Shown: in pieces, positions 48,099-56,740 of the stretch
Position numbering within the stretch: the first letter of the stretch is position 1
Layout of the letters: each line of letters opens with the position of its first letter
Notes under the pieces: generated by a model
Seen by the model: the letters and a program-made list of their open reading frames with translations, nothing else
Database searches by the model: none
What the model was told of the DNA's origin: nothing
Assembly: GCF_000518485.1 (NCBI RefSeq)
Contig: NZ_JADR01000001.1
Span: forward strand, 558,001-622,000
DNA: 64,000 nt
From: Olleya marilimosa CAM030
GTDB lineage: Bacteria; Bacteroidota; Bacteroidia; Flavobacteriales; Flavobacteriaceae
Direction of reading: 5' to 3'
Position numbers and translations under genes: made by a program

Positions 48099-48899
48099 CT
48101 ATCCAGCTGTGGCGAAATTAAATGTACTTTTAACAGCTTCTAAATAAGTTTTAGAAATAGGTATTTGAATATTATGAGAAAGCATTAAAAAATGTTTTCC
48201 TTTCTCGGTTTTCCAAGACTGAAAATGATACGGGTTTATTATGTAGGATCGATGCGTACGTTGTAATTCGGAAAATGTAGTTTCAATGTAAGAAAGCTTG
48301 TTTCTAATTAGACTTTTTTTAAGATTAGTACCAGACAAGTAAAAGATTTCAATATAATTATCCGAAGATTGTACAGCTATTAACTCGTTTAAATGAAGTT
48401 TTAAACTTTCGTAATTACCTTCACCTTTAATTTCAATTTTTTTATCCTCTAGTTTTTTTTCAAAATATTTTCCAAAAGCAAAACGACCAATAACTATAAT
48501 TGGTAAAATAATAGCTAATGCAGGTAATAATAATGCCTTTAGCATATAACCTAAAGTATGCGGATTGGCTTGTCCAGCAACTACAATGTATAAATAATAT
48601 AATCTTGCTAATGTTATTGAAACAATGGATAGGCTTAATAAAAATAGTACTTCGTGTTTTAAAAACCAATTGTTATTAGATTGTCTATAAATGTAATACT
48701 GAATAGGTAAAAATAATACATATGAAAAAGTTGCAATTAGACTGTAAAAGGGTAAATACTTTAGTTTTTCTGAAGGATTAAGTTCACTTATATCTAATGG
48801 TTCGGTAATAAATAAGAATAAAAAAATCCATAACCCAAGTCCAAAACCAACAATAATGTGGTGTTTTAATGAAGGGTCAAAAGGATATTTAGATTTCAA
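48099..48899 (-). CDS. Membrane-bound LytTR-family regulator
   Basis: Regulator of 266 residues. Four predicted membrane helices fill the first 140 residues, followed by a short linker and a LytTR DNA-binding domain (about 155-260) seen as ELIAVQSSDNYIEIFYLSG, the typical LytTR strand-turn SLIRNKLSYIETTF, and LQRTHRSYIINPYHFQSW. There is no receiver domain, so it probably senses something in the membrane directly. It is followed by the S41 gene and preceded, on the same strand, by a small membrane-protein gene and terminator. Confidence 0.85.
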   Translation of the reverse strand: MKSKYPFDPSLKHHIIVGFGLGLWIFLFLFITEPLDISELNPSEKLKYLPFYSLIATFSYVLFLPIQYYIYRQSNNNWFLKHEVLFLLSLSIVSITLARLYYLYIVVAGQANPHTLGYMLKALLLPALAIILPIIVIGRFAFGKYFEKKLEDKKIEIKGEGNYESLKLHLNELIAVQSSDNYIEIFYLSGTNLKKSLIRNKLSYIETTFSELQRTHRSYIINPYHFQSWKTEKGKHFLMLSHNIQIPISKTYLEAVKSTFNFATAG

Positions 48900-48916
48900 A
48901 TTAATATAAGTTATTT

Positions 48917-48948
48917 AAAAAAGCACCAATAGTAGTATTGATGCTTTT
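48917..48948 (-). terminator. Terminator of the small membrane-protein gene
   Basis: The stem 48919-48931/48936-48948 has one mismatch and a 4-base loop, with six T residues following on the minus strand. It lies between the 138-residue membrane-protein gene and the LytTR gene, so the two are separate units. Confidence 0.7.
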
Positions 48949-48969
48949 AAGATTTAATTATAAATTAGT

Positions 48970-49386
48970 TTAAGATAACCAGCCTTTTTTAGTTGCATGA
49001 TTTGCTAACCATACTAAAGCCATACCAACTATAATAATCATTGGTGTCATGGCATTGGCCATTTTAAGTACAAATACTAAATAATACATTTGTGCTAGTG
49101 CAGCAATTAATGAGATTAATAAAACATGAAATGCCCATTTTTTTCTAATCACCAATAATAAACTTCCAATGGTACCTGCAAAAACTGCTATAGCAAAAGC
49201 TCCAATATACCAAGACGGTAAATTGGCATACATTTCTTGATCTGCTTCTGGCAATTGTTTTAAAACTTCGTCAGACATCAAAGCTTGTCCTATGTATGCA
49301 AAAACGCCTAAAAGGTTCCATATTAAGGCAATAATACTGATTACTAAAAACCAAATTGGTGGTTTGTGTGTCGTTACATTAGTCAT
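48970..49386 (-). CDS. Small multi-pass membrane protein
   Basis: Protein of 138 residues with four predicted membrane helices (about 11-30, 58-80, 84-106 and 111-127), a polar N-terminus and a loop with acidic residues (MSDEVLKQLPEADQEMYANL). No family recognised with confidence; similar Bacteroidota proteins are unassigned. It is monocistronic and divergent from the pseudouridine synthase gene. Confidence 0.65.
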   Translation of the reverse strand: MTNVTTHKPPIWFLVISIIALIWNLLGVFAYIGQALMSDEVLKQLPEADQEMYANLPSWYIGAFAIAVFAGTIGSLLLVIRKKWAFHVLLISLIAALAQMYYLVFVLKMANAMTPMIIIVGMALVWLANHATKKGWLS

Positions 49387-49478
49387 AAAATTAGGTTTAG
49401 TTAGTTAATATGGTTTCAAGGTATAAAATTTTTGTCAAATGGTAAGTAAAACTGTATTTTCGGCATTCAAAATTAAAT

Positions 49479-50258
49479 ATGCAAAAAAAGTTTTTTTACG
49501 TCATAACAATTCAATATTTAGGGTATAGGTTTCATGGTTGGCAAAAACAGCCTAACCTTAAGACTTTACATTTAATGATTGATCGTACTTTAAATTTTAT
49601 TTTAGATAAAAAGAAATTTAAAACTTTAACGTCTGGTCGCACAGATGCTATGGTTAGTGCAGAAAATGCTGCTTTTGAATTGTTTTTAGAAGAGCCTATT
49701 GCAGATTTTGACGACTTTTTAGCTTTATTTAATTATAACTTACCGCAAGATTTACGTGCTTTAACAATAAAGGAGGTTGATAGCACATTTAATATTATAC
49801 AACATTCAAAAATTAAAGAATATTTATATGTCTTTGCATTTGGAGGTAAATTTCATCCGTTTTGTGCTCCAATTTTAACTACAATTTTAGATCCTTTAGA
49901 TATTGAGTCAATGAAACAAGCAGCTAGACTGTTTGAAGGTGAACATTTTTTAAAGCACTATTGTTACAGACCAACAGATAATGGTATATATAACAGGACC
50001 ATTTTAAAATGCGAAATTGTAGAAAATACTATGTATACAGCAAGCTTTTTTCCAGAAAAAAGTTACATTCTACGTGTAAAAGGGAAAGGGTTTATGCGTA
50101 ATCAAATCCGTTTAATGATGGGAGCATTGATTGCAGTTGGTCAAGGTAAACGTACTTTAGAGGATATTGAAGCTAGTTTAAAACCAGATTTTAAAGGTAA
50201 TAACCATTATATAGCACCTGCTTCTGGGTTAATTTTAAAGGATATCGAATTTGAGTAA
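49479..50258 (+). CDS. truA: TruA-like tRNA pseudouridine synthase
   Basis: Pseudouridine synthase of the TruA group, 259 residues. Seen: LGYRFHGWQKQPNLKTLHLMID at residues 14-35, the catalytic Asp56 in TSGRTDAMVSAENAAF, and RVKGKGFMRNQIRLMMGALIAVGQGKRTLEDI. The canonical motif GRTDxGVHA is changed to GRTDAMVSA, and several Bacteroidota genomes carry such a divergent copy beside a canonical one. The symbol is therefore tentative; the exact tRNA position is not certain. Confidence 0.82.
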   Translation: MQKKFFYVITIQYLGYRFHGWQKQPNLKTLHLMIDRTLNFILDKKKFKTLTSGRTDAMVSAENAAFELFLEEPIADFDDFLALFNYNLPQDLRALTIKEVDSTFNIIQHSKIKEYLYVFAFGGKFHPFCAPILTTILDPLDIESMKQAARLFEGEHFLKHYCYRPTDNGIYNRTILKCEIVENTMYTASFFPEKSYILRVKGKGFMRNQIRLMMGALIAVGQGKRTLEDIEASLKPDFKGNNHYIAPASGLILKDIEFE

Positions 50259-50435
50259 AAATTATCAAATTCGTTGTGATTTTTACATTTTAACACTTTT
50301 TTTATTAAGAAAACACCACTATATATAGGTGTTTATTGAAATTCTATAACATTCTTAAAAAATCATATAACATGTCAGCTTGATTAGTGTTGCATCTTTG
50401 TATCAAAGAAATTAACAACACTAAAAACAGAACAC

Positions 50436-50939
50436 ATGAATTATTTGAATATGCAAGATGAGAAATTACTACCTGTAGTTGTAGAGTTAAACACATTATT
50501 AGCAGATTATAATATATACTATCAAAAATTAAGAAGCTTCCATTGGAATGTATTAGGAAAAAACTTTTTTGACTTACACGAAAAGTTTGAAAATATGTAT
50601 AATGAAGCTAAGCTTAAAGTAGATGAAATTGCAGAACGCATTTTAACATTAAGACATCATCCTGTAAGTAAGTTTAGTGATTACTTAAAAATATCGTCAC
50701 TTTCTGAAGCTTCAAGCCTAATAACTGATCAGGAAATGATAGAGGAGCTGCTTAACGACCATAAAACCATGTTAGCACAAATGTCTCAAGTACTTAGTAA
50801 GGCTGAAGATGCAGGAGATGAAGGTACAATTGACTTAATTGGAGCATATATTAGAGAATTAGAAAAATCAAGTTGGATGTTAAATGCTTGGTCAAAAAAC
50901 ACTGCAGATCAATTAAAAAAAGTAGTTACTAATAGTTAA
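50436..50939 (+). CDS. dps: Dps-family DNA-binding ferroxidase
   Basis: Ferritin-like protein that oxidises and stores iron and protects DNA during stress; 167 residues. The ferroxidase ligands of the Dps family are seen at H36 and H48 with E52, D63 and E67 (spacing +12, +4, +15, +19 from the reference histidines), in SFHWNVLGKNFFDLHEKFENMYNEAKLKVDEIAER (residues 34-68). The C-terminus SWMLNAWSKNTADQL is typical. An MLNAWSKN helix end is present. An ATG at codon 6 is also possible. A CATCTTTG -7-like element lies at 50393-50400. Confidence 0.95.
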   Translation: MNYLNMQDEKLLPVVVELNTLLADYNIYYQKLRSFHWNVLGKNFFDLHEKFENMYNEAKLKVDEIAERILTLRHHPVSKFSDYLKISSLSEASSLITDQEMIEELLNDHKTMLAQMSQVLSKAEDAGDEGTIDLIGAYIRELEKSSWMLNAWSKNTADQLKKVVTNS

Positions 50940-50986
50940 ACACAGGTTTTAATGCTATCAAAACTTTATTAACTAAACAAAATATT

Positions 50987-51892
50987 ATGAAATCTCAATT
51001 ATCAGAAGCATACAATTTACTAATCGATAAGTTAGAATCTTGGTTTAACGCGATTGTATCAAACATTCCAAATCTAATTTTAGCCATTATAGTCTTAATT
51101 GCAGCATATTTTATAGCTAAATATGTAAACAAATATGTGACAAAATTAGTGTCTAGAAAAATTCAGCAAAACTCAATTACAAACATGATAGGTAGTCTAT
51201 CATCAGTAGTTGTAGTGCTAGCAGGACTGTTTTTAGCCTTAGGTATCCTAAACTTAAGTAAAACTTTAACCTCATTACTGGCAGGTGCTGGTGTGGCAGG
51301 TTTAGCAATAGGATTAGCATTGCAAGGTACATTATCTAACACATTTGCAGGTATTGTATTGTCATTTAGAAAGAAAATACAAATAGGACATTGGGTAGAA
51401 ACTAATGGGTATTCTGGAGAAGTTATTGACATAAACCTAAAGGACTTTACTATTAAAGAAGCGGATAACAACATGGTCATCATACCAAATAAGATGATTT
51501 TGGATAACCCAATGAAAAACTACACCCTAACTACTAAAATGAGAGTTTTTCTAGAATGTGGCGTAGGATATGAGTCTGATTTAGATCATGTAGAACAATT
51601 AACTAAACAAACCATTTGTGACACATTTGATCAAATAGAAAAACCAGAAGATGTCGAGTTTTACTATACAGAATATGGAGGAAGCTCTATTAATTACTTA
51701 TGTAGATTTTGGATAGATGCAGAAAATGCTCTAGAAAAAATGAGATCAAAAAGTAAAGCTATTATTGAAATAAAGAAAGCTTACGATAAAGAAAATATAA
51801 ATATACCATTTCCAATTAGGACTCTTCAATTTGATAATAAATTATCATTTGATACGCCTAAGGAAACCGAGAATTCATTCTCAAATAATTAA
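50987..51892 (+). CDS. mscS: Small-conductance mechanosensitive ion channel
   Basis: Mechanosensitive channel of 301 residues: three membrane helices in the first 130 residues, the third being the pore helix AGAGVAGLAIGLALQGTLSNTFAGIV (residues 104-129), followed by the beta domain with IGHWVETNGYSGEVIDINLKDFTI and the VIIPNKMILDNPMKNYT motif. A C-terminal vestibule domain completes it. It relieves turgor on osmotic downshift. It follows dps by 47 bases and appears to belong to the same stress cluster. Confidence 0.92.
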   Translation: MKSQLSEAYNLLIDKLESWFNAIVSNIPNLILAIIVLIAAYFIAKYVNKYVTKLVSRKIQQNSITNMIGSLSSVVVVLAGLFLALGILNLSKTLTSLLAGAGVAGLAIGLALQGTLSNTFAGIVLSFRKKIQIGHWVETNGYSGEVIDINLKDFTIKEADNNMVIIPNKMILDNPMKNYTLTTKMRVFLECGVGYESDLDHVEQLTKQTICDTFDQIEKPEDVEFYYTEYGGSSINYLCRFWIDAENALEKMRSKSKAIIEIKKAYDKENINIPFPIRTLQFDNKLSFDTPKETENSFSNN

Positions 51893-51940
51893 AAGCAAAG
51901 CGCCTTTAATTAAATATTAATCATTAAAAAACCAAAAATT

Positions 51941-52093
51941 ATGTTACGTTGGACAATCACATTTATTATTATCGCAATTATCGCTGGAATCTTAGGATTT
52001 GGTGGAATAGCAGGAGCATCTGCAGGAATTGCTAAAGTTTTATTCTTCATCTTTTTAGTGTTATTTGTATTAACACTTCTAAAAAAGGCATAA
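51941..52093 (+). CDS. DUF1328 (YtjA-type) small membrane protein
   Basis: A 50-residue frame starting [20 protein letters not shown], with the conserved [20 protein letters not shown] stretch and terminal LKKA. This matches the DUF1328/YtjA family: two hydrophobic helices with glycine-rich turns. It lies 48 bases after mscS, and such proteins are often found in osmotic or general-stress gene clusters. No function is established. Confidence 0.85.
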   Translation: MLRWTITFIIIAIIAGILGFGGIAGASAGIAKVLFFIFLVLFVLTLLKKA

Positions 52094-52197
52094 AGCTAGG
52101 AACAGAAAAACATACAACTAATCAGCTATTAAACTAATATTTTAAAAGCAAAAATAAGTTAGCTGATTAGTTTACTAAACCTTTAAAACCTAAAACA

Positions 52198-52401
52198 ATG
52201 AAAAAGCTTATATATACATTTCTTATTCTTTTTTCGCTATCAATAGCTGTAACAGGATGTAGAGAAGAAAATAAAACACCAGAAGAAAAAGTTGAAGAGA
52301 CTATTGATGAAATTGGTGATGATTTAGAAGAAGCTTCAGACGATGTTGATGATGCAATGGATGATGTAAAGGAAGAAATTGATGAAGAAATAGAGGATTA
52401 A
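52198..52401 (+). CDS. Tiny acidic lipoprotein, copy 1
   Basis: 67-residue lipoprotein. The signal ends at a lipobox (AVTGC) with Cys21, followed by REENKTPEEKVEETIDEIGD and an acidic, alanine-poor helix with a repeating hydrophobic-acidic pattern (DDLEEASDDVDDAMDDVKEE). The next gene encodes a shorter paralogue with the same signal and lipobox. Reminiscent of entericidin- or YtxH-like stress lipoproteins by shape only. Confidence 0.75.
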   Translation: MKKLIYTFLILFSLSIAVTGCREENKTPEEKVEETIDEIGDDLEEASDDVDDAMDDVKEEIDEEIED

Positions 52402-52439
52402 AAATAAAAATAATACAACTACCAATAAACCAAAATATT

Positions 52440-52580
52440 ATGAAAAAACTAGCACACACATTTATCTTGTTATTTTCAGTATCATTACTATTAACAGGAT
52501 GTAGAGAAGAATCTACAGGAGAAAAAGTTGAAGACGCAGTAGAAAATGTTGCGGATGATGTAGAAGATGCAGTAGATTAA
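52440..52580 (+). CDS. Tiny acidic lipoprotein, copy 2
   Basis: A 46-residue paralogue of the preceding gene: same signal with TGC at residues 19-21, same REE and EKVEDAVENVADDVEDAVD-type acidic helix (about 26-46), truncated at the C-terminal end. Identity over the first 30 residues is high, pointing to tandem duplication. It is followed by a strong terminator that ends the dps-mscS cluster. Confidence 0.75.
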   Translation: MKKLAHTFILLFSVSLLLTGCREESTGEKVEDAVENVADDVEDAVD

Positions 52581-52647
52581 AACAAAAAAATAGCTAAGAA
52601 AAAGAAAAGTTAATTTAATATATTTAAAATGTATTTGATTAATAGCA

Positions 52648-52685
52648 ACAAAAGTCCTAATTAAATTTAGGACTTTTGTATTTTT
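52648..52685 (+). terminator. Terminator of the stress cluster
   Basis: A 13-bp perfect stem (ACAAAAGTCCTAA with TTAGGACTTTTGT), 6-base loop, then AT TTTTT. It ends 18 bases before the next start codon. Confidence 0.85.
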
Positions 52686-52703
52686 AAATCATAACACTAA
52701 CTT

Positions 52704-53375
52704 ATGAGTATCAAAAAAGCATTAGAATTTCTTAAAAAATTAGAGAAAAATAATAATCGTGAGTGGTTTGCAGAAAATAAATCTGAATATGATGCAGCTT
52801 TAAAGGCTACAAAAGCTGTATTTAATGAGATGTATCTTAAAATGCAAGTGCATGATGAACTTGATAAATTGAAATTGTTTAGAATTTACAGAGATGTGCG
52901 TTTTTCTAAAAACAAATTACCCTACAAAAATAATTTTGGAGGTACGTTTCATCGTGTTAAACCAAGGTTAAGAGGTGGATATTATGTGCAAATACAACCA
53001 GGAAACAACTTTATAGCTTGTGGCTTTTGGGACCCTAATAAAGAGGATTTATTAAGAATAAGAAAAGAATTTGAAATGGATGATGATGAGATTAATACAA
53101 TAATTAATGACTCTAAATTTAAATCTGTTTGGGGAGAATTGAAAGGTGACGAATTAAAAACAGCTCCAAGAAATTTTGACAAAGATCATGAAGCCATTAA
53201 TTTAATTAAGAAAAAGCAATACATCTTTACTAAACAATTTACAGATGCAGAAGTTTGTAAAGACGATTTTGCACAAAAGGTCAATGATTATTTTAAAACC
53301 ATTAGACCCTTTTTTGATTATATGAGTGATGTTTTAACAACAGACCTAAATGGTGTGTCATTAATTAAGGATTAA
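52704..53375 (+). CDS. DUF2461-family protein
   Basis: Protein of 223 residues with the DUF2461 layout: ALEFLKKLEKNNNREWFAENKSEYDAAL at the N-terminus, FRIYRDVRFSKNKLPYKNNFGGTFH with the conserved arginines, GGYYVQIQPGNNFIACGFW and a closing acidic helix. It is presumably soluble and cytosolic. The function of this family is unknown. Its 3' end overlaps the convergent GreA/B-like gene by four bases. Confidence 0.85.
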   Translation: MSIKKALEFLKKLEKNNNREWFAENKSEYDAALKATKAVFNEMYLKMQVHDELDKLKLFRIYRDVRFSKNKLPYKNNFGGTFHRVKPRLRGGYYVQIQPGNNFIACGFWDPNKEDLLRIRKEFEMDDDEINTIINDSKFKSVWGELKGDELKTAPRNFDKDHEAINLIKKKQYIFTKQFTDAEVCKDDFAQKVNDYFKTIRPFFDYMSDVLTTDLNGVSLIKD

Positions 53376-53818
53376 GCAACTTCTGTTACAGTGTACTTGG
53401 TACCATTAAACTCAAAGGTGTCACCTGCAGACTTTTGTTTAAGTAATTGACCAATTGGTGATTGTAATGAGATAGCATAATAATCTTGATTATCAATTTC
53501 AATTTTACCAACACTTATGGATATAAAAAAATGTAAACTATCTGTTTTTACTAAACTACCCAAAGCTGCACTAGTGCTTAATAAGTTAGCTTTTACTAGT
53601 TTTAAATAATCTTGGGTTTTTCTAGCTTCGTTTAGATAACCCATATTTTTTTCTAAATCATTTAAAAGTTTTCCGTTTCCAGAATCATCATCGTCAGAGC
53701 TACCTTTATCATTACTTTCAATGGACTCTTTAATTAAGTCTATTTCGTTTTTGTAATCTGCGATGCGTTTTTCTACATGTTCGTTACAAATCTGTAGAAG
53801 TTGTTGTTTTATTGTCAT
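53372..53818 (-). CDS. GreA/GreB-type transcription factor-like protein
   Basis: Protein of 148 residues with an N-terminal coiled-coil hairpin (about 1-85) and a C-terminal FKBP-like Gre domain (about 95-148), seen as VGKIEIDNQDYYAISLQSPIGQLLKQKSAGDTFEFNGTKYTV, in which SPIGQ-L--K-AGD is the Gre signature. The coiled-coil tip has an acidic stretch (SNDKGSSDDDDSGNGK) unlike the usual DE tip, so RNA-cleavage stimulation is doubtful. A role as an RNA polymerase secondary-channel factor is inference. Confidence 0.78.
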   Translation of the reverse strand: MTIKQQLLQICNEHVEKRIADYKNEIDLIKESIESNDKGSSDDDDSGNGKLLNDLEKNMGYLNEARKTQDYLKLVKANLLSTSAALGSLVKTDSLHFFISISVGKIEIDNQDYYAISLQSPIGQLLKQKSAGDTFEFNGTKYTVTEVA

Positions 53819-53826
53819 TGGTTATA

Positions 53827-54243
53827 TTAAACTGCTTTTAGTATTTCTGGTTTATCAAATAGCTGAATATTACTTTGTAAACGTTGTTTCACTATGGACA
53901 TCATTCGTTTATTTAAAGCGGACGAATTTAGAATATATTTTTCATATTCTTCTGTAGTAAATTGACCAATTATGATTCCTTTCAAACTATTTCTAAATTT
54001 GATGTCTTTATGGACTGCATTTTCAATATAATTTAAACGTTTTTCAATTGTTAATTGGTAAAAAACATTTTTATGCTTGGCTATATAATTTCTAAAAACT
54101 AAAATAAATAATTCGTTTTGTAATTTAATTACAGGTCTTAGCGTTAGGTTTTGGAAACGCTCGTCTTGACTCATATTAGCACTAATTTTAATACTGGAAA
54201 TTATAGGTCTAATAGCTAGTAATTGGGTATCTCTTGTAGTCAT
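53827..54243 (-). CDS. Conserved hypothetical protein
   Basis: Soluble protein of 138 residues, strongly helical (e.g. YQLTIEKRLNYIENAVHKDIKFRNSLKGIIIGQF). I recognise similar uncharacterised flavobacterial proteins but no function. It sits eight bases upstream of the GreA/B-like gene on the same strand, so the two are probably an operon. Confidence 0.65.
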   Translation of the reverse strand: MTTRDTQLLAIRPIISSIKISANMSQDERFQNLTLRPVIKLQNELFILVFRNYIAKHKNVFYQLTIEKRLNYIENAVHKDIKFRNSLKGIIIGQFTTEEYEKYILNSSALNKRMMSIVKQRLQSNIQLFDKPEILKAV

Positions 54244-54338
54244 AATAATTAAGTTTTATTAAAAATATCGATAATAAAGATTAATGGCTGTATAGTTAAA
54301 TATACTTTTTAACTGTGTTGTTAACAATCAAGTTTTTT

Positions 54339-54346
54339 TATCTTTG
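54339..54346 (+). promoter_or_regulatory. Promoter of the thioesterase gene
   Basis: TATCTTTG at 54339-54346 stands 18 bases after a TTG at 54318-54320, matching TTG-N17-23-TAnnTTTG, 16 bases before the start codon. Confidence 0.7.
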
Positions 54347-54361
54347 ATTTAAAGAAAAAAT

Positions 54362-54751
54362 ATGAGATTTCACACAAGAAAATGGGTTAAACCCGAAGAT
54401 TTAAATCCAAACGGAACGTTGTTTGGTGGTCAGTTATTAGCATGGATTGATGAGGAAGCTGCACTTTATACTATTATACAGTTAGAAAACAATAAAGTCG
54501 TGACCAAATACATGAGCGAAATTAACTTTATGAGTAAAGCGGTTGAAGGTGACATAATAGAAATAGGTATGGAGGTTAAAAAATTTGGTAGTACCTCGAT
54601 ATCTCTAAATTGCGAAGTTAGAAACATGCGTACCAGAGAGACTATTATTACTGTAGATAATATTATTATGGTTAACCTAGATAAAGATGGTAATCCAAAA
54701 CCACACGGTAAAACAAAAATTGAGTTTGTTAAAGACAGATTGGCAAATTAA
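54362..54751 (+). CDS. Acyl-CoA thioesterase (hotdog fold)
   Basis: Thioesterase of 129 residues. The YciA-type signature is seen as LNPNGTLFGGQLLAWIDEEAA at about residues 18-38, with the catalytic Asp in IDEEAA, and INFMSKAVEGDIIEIGMEV in the second half. It hydrolyses acyl-CoA, presumably of medium or long chain. It has its own promoter and stands alone. Confidence 0.85.
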   Translation: MRFHTRKWVKPEDLNPNGTLFGGQLLAWIDEEAALYTIIQLENNKVVTKYMSEINFMSKAVEGDIIEIGMEVKKFGSTSISLNCEVRNMRTRETIITVDNIIMVNLDKDGNPKPHGKTKIEFVKDRLAN

Positions 54752-54779
54752 TGGTAATCGCTATGTGGTTACAGGCTAC

Positions 54780-55052
54780 TTATTTTAAGTATTTTTTATC
54801 CACATAAAAAGTACCAAAAGGTAATATGGAAGCTAATAGTACAATACCAAATACTTTATTATTCCATTTTTGTTCAGGCTTAATCAAAAAAGCTAATGCT
54901 ATATAGCCTACAAACAATAAACCATGTGGCATACCAAGTAGTTTTACGTAATAATCGTCACCTTCTGGTAGTCTTTTATAAATAGCAGCAGCCATTAATA
55001 ATAAGTATGAAATACCTTCTAATAAAGCTACAATACGAAATGTTTTAAGCAT
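54780..55052 (-). CDS. DUF3817-family membrane protein
   Basis: Protein of 90 residues from ATG 55052 (the frame extends to 55100 but starts with a run of atypical residues). Three membrane helices; the N-terminal IVALLEGISYLLLMAAAIYKRL and the internal LGMPHGLLFVGYIALAFL are characteristic of DUF3817. Function unknown. It is monocistronic, between two + strand genes. Confidence 0.8.
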   Translation of the reverse strand: MLKTFRIVALLEGISYLLLMAAAIYKRLPEGDDYYVKLLGMPHGLLFVGYIALAFLIKPEQKWNNKVFGIVLLASILPFGTFYVDKKYLK

Positions 55053-55141
55053 AATAATTATCTTTTGTACAAAGATAATTATTGTTTTTTTAATTACCAT
55101 TTATATACGATTAATCACTAATTTCGTTTAAAATTAATGAT

Positions 55142-56059
55142 ATGGATGGTACTAGAAAATCAATATTAATTGTACTTGCTTTTTTCTCGATCTACTTTAT
55201 TTGGGGTTCGACTTATTTGCTAAATAAAATTGTAGTGTCAGAGGTTGCACCATTTTTTTTAGCTGGAATTAGGTTTGCTTGTGCAGGAGTCTTAATTTTT
55301 ATTATCGCAAAATTTCTAAAAATTTCTCTTAAAGCCTCCAAAAAACAAATACTAAATTCGGCTTTTGCAGGCTTTTTATTTCTTGTCTATGGTAATGGTG
55401 TCTTTGTATGGGCTTTAAAGTATGTAGATAGTGGTTTTGCAGCATTAATAGCAGCAACACAACCTTTATTTGTTATATTTTTAATGCGTATTTTACATGG
55501 ATCAAAAATTAAAACAAAATCTATCGTAGGTGTTGTTTTTGGTTTTATAGGTATGTATTTATTAGTTAGTCAAGATACGTTATCACTAAATAAGGATAGT
55601 ATTATTGGTATACTCATGATATTTTCATGTGTATTAAGCTGGAGTTATGGAAGTATATTTGTATCAAAATCAGATTTGCCTAAAAACTTTTTTGTGGCAA
55701 CAGGTTATCAAATGCTTTTTGCTAGTTTGCTTTTAACCCTTTTAAGCTTAGTTTTTAACGAAACTTGGTTAATGCCAACACAATGGAGTCTTAATGCAAA
55801 AGGGTCTATGTTGTTGCTAATTGTTTTTGGTGGTGTAGTTGCATTTACAGCGTTTAATTATTTGTTAAAAGAGGTCTCTACAGAAAAAGTATCTACTTCT
55901 GCATATGTAAATCCAGTAATAGCATTATTTTTAGGTTGGTATGTTTTGGACGAGCAAATTACTATGCAATCCATTGTTGCAGCTTTAACCTTATTAACAG
56001 GAGTCTACTTTATTAACTCTAAGAAAAAAATAGTGATTTTTTCTAGATTTAAAAAGTAA
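55142..56059 (+). CDS. EamA/DMT-family transporter
   Basis: Drug/metabolite transporter of 305 residues with ten predicted membrane helices in two EamA repeats. Seen: FFSIYFIWGSTYLLNKIVV and AGIRFACAGVLIFI in the first, LMIFSCVLSWSYGSIFV and VIALFLGWYVLDEQITMQSIVAALTLLTGVY in the second. Substrate cannot be predicted; amino-acid or nucleotide-sugar efflux are common in the family. Confidence 0.88.
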   Translation: MDGTRKSILIVLAFFSIYFIWGSTYLLNKIVVSEVAPFFLAGIRFACAGVLIFIIAKFLKISLKASKKQILNSAFAGFLFLVYGNGVFVWALKYVDSGFAALIAATQPLFVIFLMRILHGSKIKTKSIVGVVFGFIGMYLLVSQDTLSLNKDSIIGILMIFSCVLSWSYGSIFVSKSDLPKNFFVATGYQMLFASLLLTLLSLVFNETWLMPTQWSLNAKGSMLLLIVFGGVVAFTAFNYLLKEVSTEKVSTSAYVNPVIALFLGWYVLDEQITMQSIVAALTLLTGVYFINSKKKIVIFSRFKK

Positions 56060-56130
56060 TAATTTAGGCTATTGCATAATTAAATTCTAATAAGCTTAAA
56101 GACTTAATATACAATTATTTAAAAAATCAC

Positions 56131-56138
56131 TATCTTTG
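56131..56138 (+). promoter_or_regulatory. -7 element of the cold-shock-domain gene
   Basis: TATCTTTG matches TAnnTTTG, 128 bases before the start codon, leaving a 5' untranslated region of roughly 120 bases, long for this genome. Confidence 0.6.
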
Positions 56139-56266
56139 TAACTCATTTAAGCAGGTAAACCTTTCCTTGATCTTTATTTTAAGTACTTTAGAATCGTTAA
56201 GCAGAACATAGCTTTTAATTACTTCTGACAAATGAATTCATTTAAAACACACATTTAATAACGCTA

Positions 56267-56722
56267 ATGGCTAAATCGCAACAAACATTTAATAAAAGTG
56301 AAAAAGAAAAAAAACGCTTAAAGAAAAGAGAAGATAAGCGCAAGAAGATGGAGGCACGTAAGCTTGACAAAGAAGCTAATGGTGGTTCTGATGGTATACA
56401 GTTTGCATATGTAGACTTTAATGGTAATTTGGTAGATACTCCACCAGATCCAGAATTAAAGGAAAAGATTGATGCAGAAGAAATCGTTTTAGGAGTACCT
56501 AAAAAGGTTGAAGGAGAAGAGGAAGATCCAGTAAGAAACGGAAAAGTATCATTTTTTGATACTTCTAAAGGTTTTGGATTTATTATCGATACAGAAAACA
56601 ACGAAAAATATTTTTGCCACGTTAGTGGATTAATAGATCAAATTGCAGAAAATGATAAAGTATCTTTTGAATTAGAAAGAGGAATGAAAGGAATGAATGC
56701 AGTTAAGGTTAAGAAAATATAA
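56267..56722 (+). CDS. Cold-shock-domain protein with a basic N-terminal extension
   Basis: Protein of 151 residues. The C-terminal cold-shock domain (about 88-151) carries KGFGFI (RNP1) and YFCHVS in place of the usual FVHxS (RNP2). The first 85 residues are a lysine- and glutamate-rich helical region (SEKEKKRLKKREDKRKKMEA) followed by an acidic linker. This long form is found in Bacteroidota. It binds single-stranded nucleic acid and its long leader may control translation in the cold. Confidence 0.85.
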   Translation: MAKSQQTFNKSEKEKKRLKKREDKRKKMEARKLDKEANGGSDGIQFAYVDFNGNLVDTPPDPELKEKIDAEEIVLGVPKKVEGEEEDPVRNGKVSFFDTSKGFGFIIDTENNEKYFCHVSGLIDQIAENDKVSFELERGMKGMNAVKVKKI

Positions 56723-56740
56723 TCGACCATAATTAAAATT

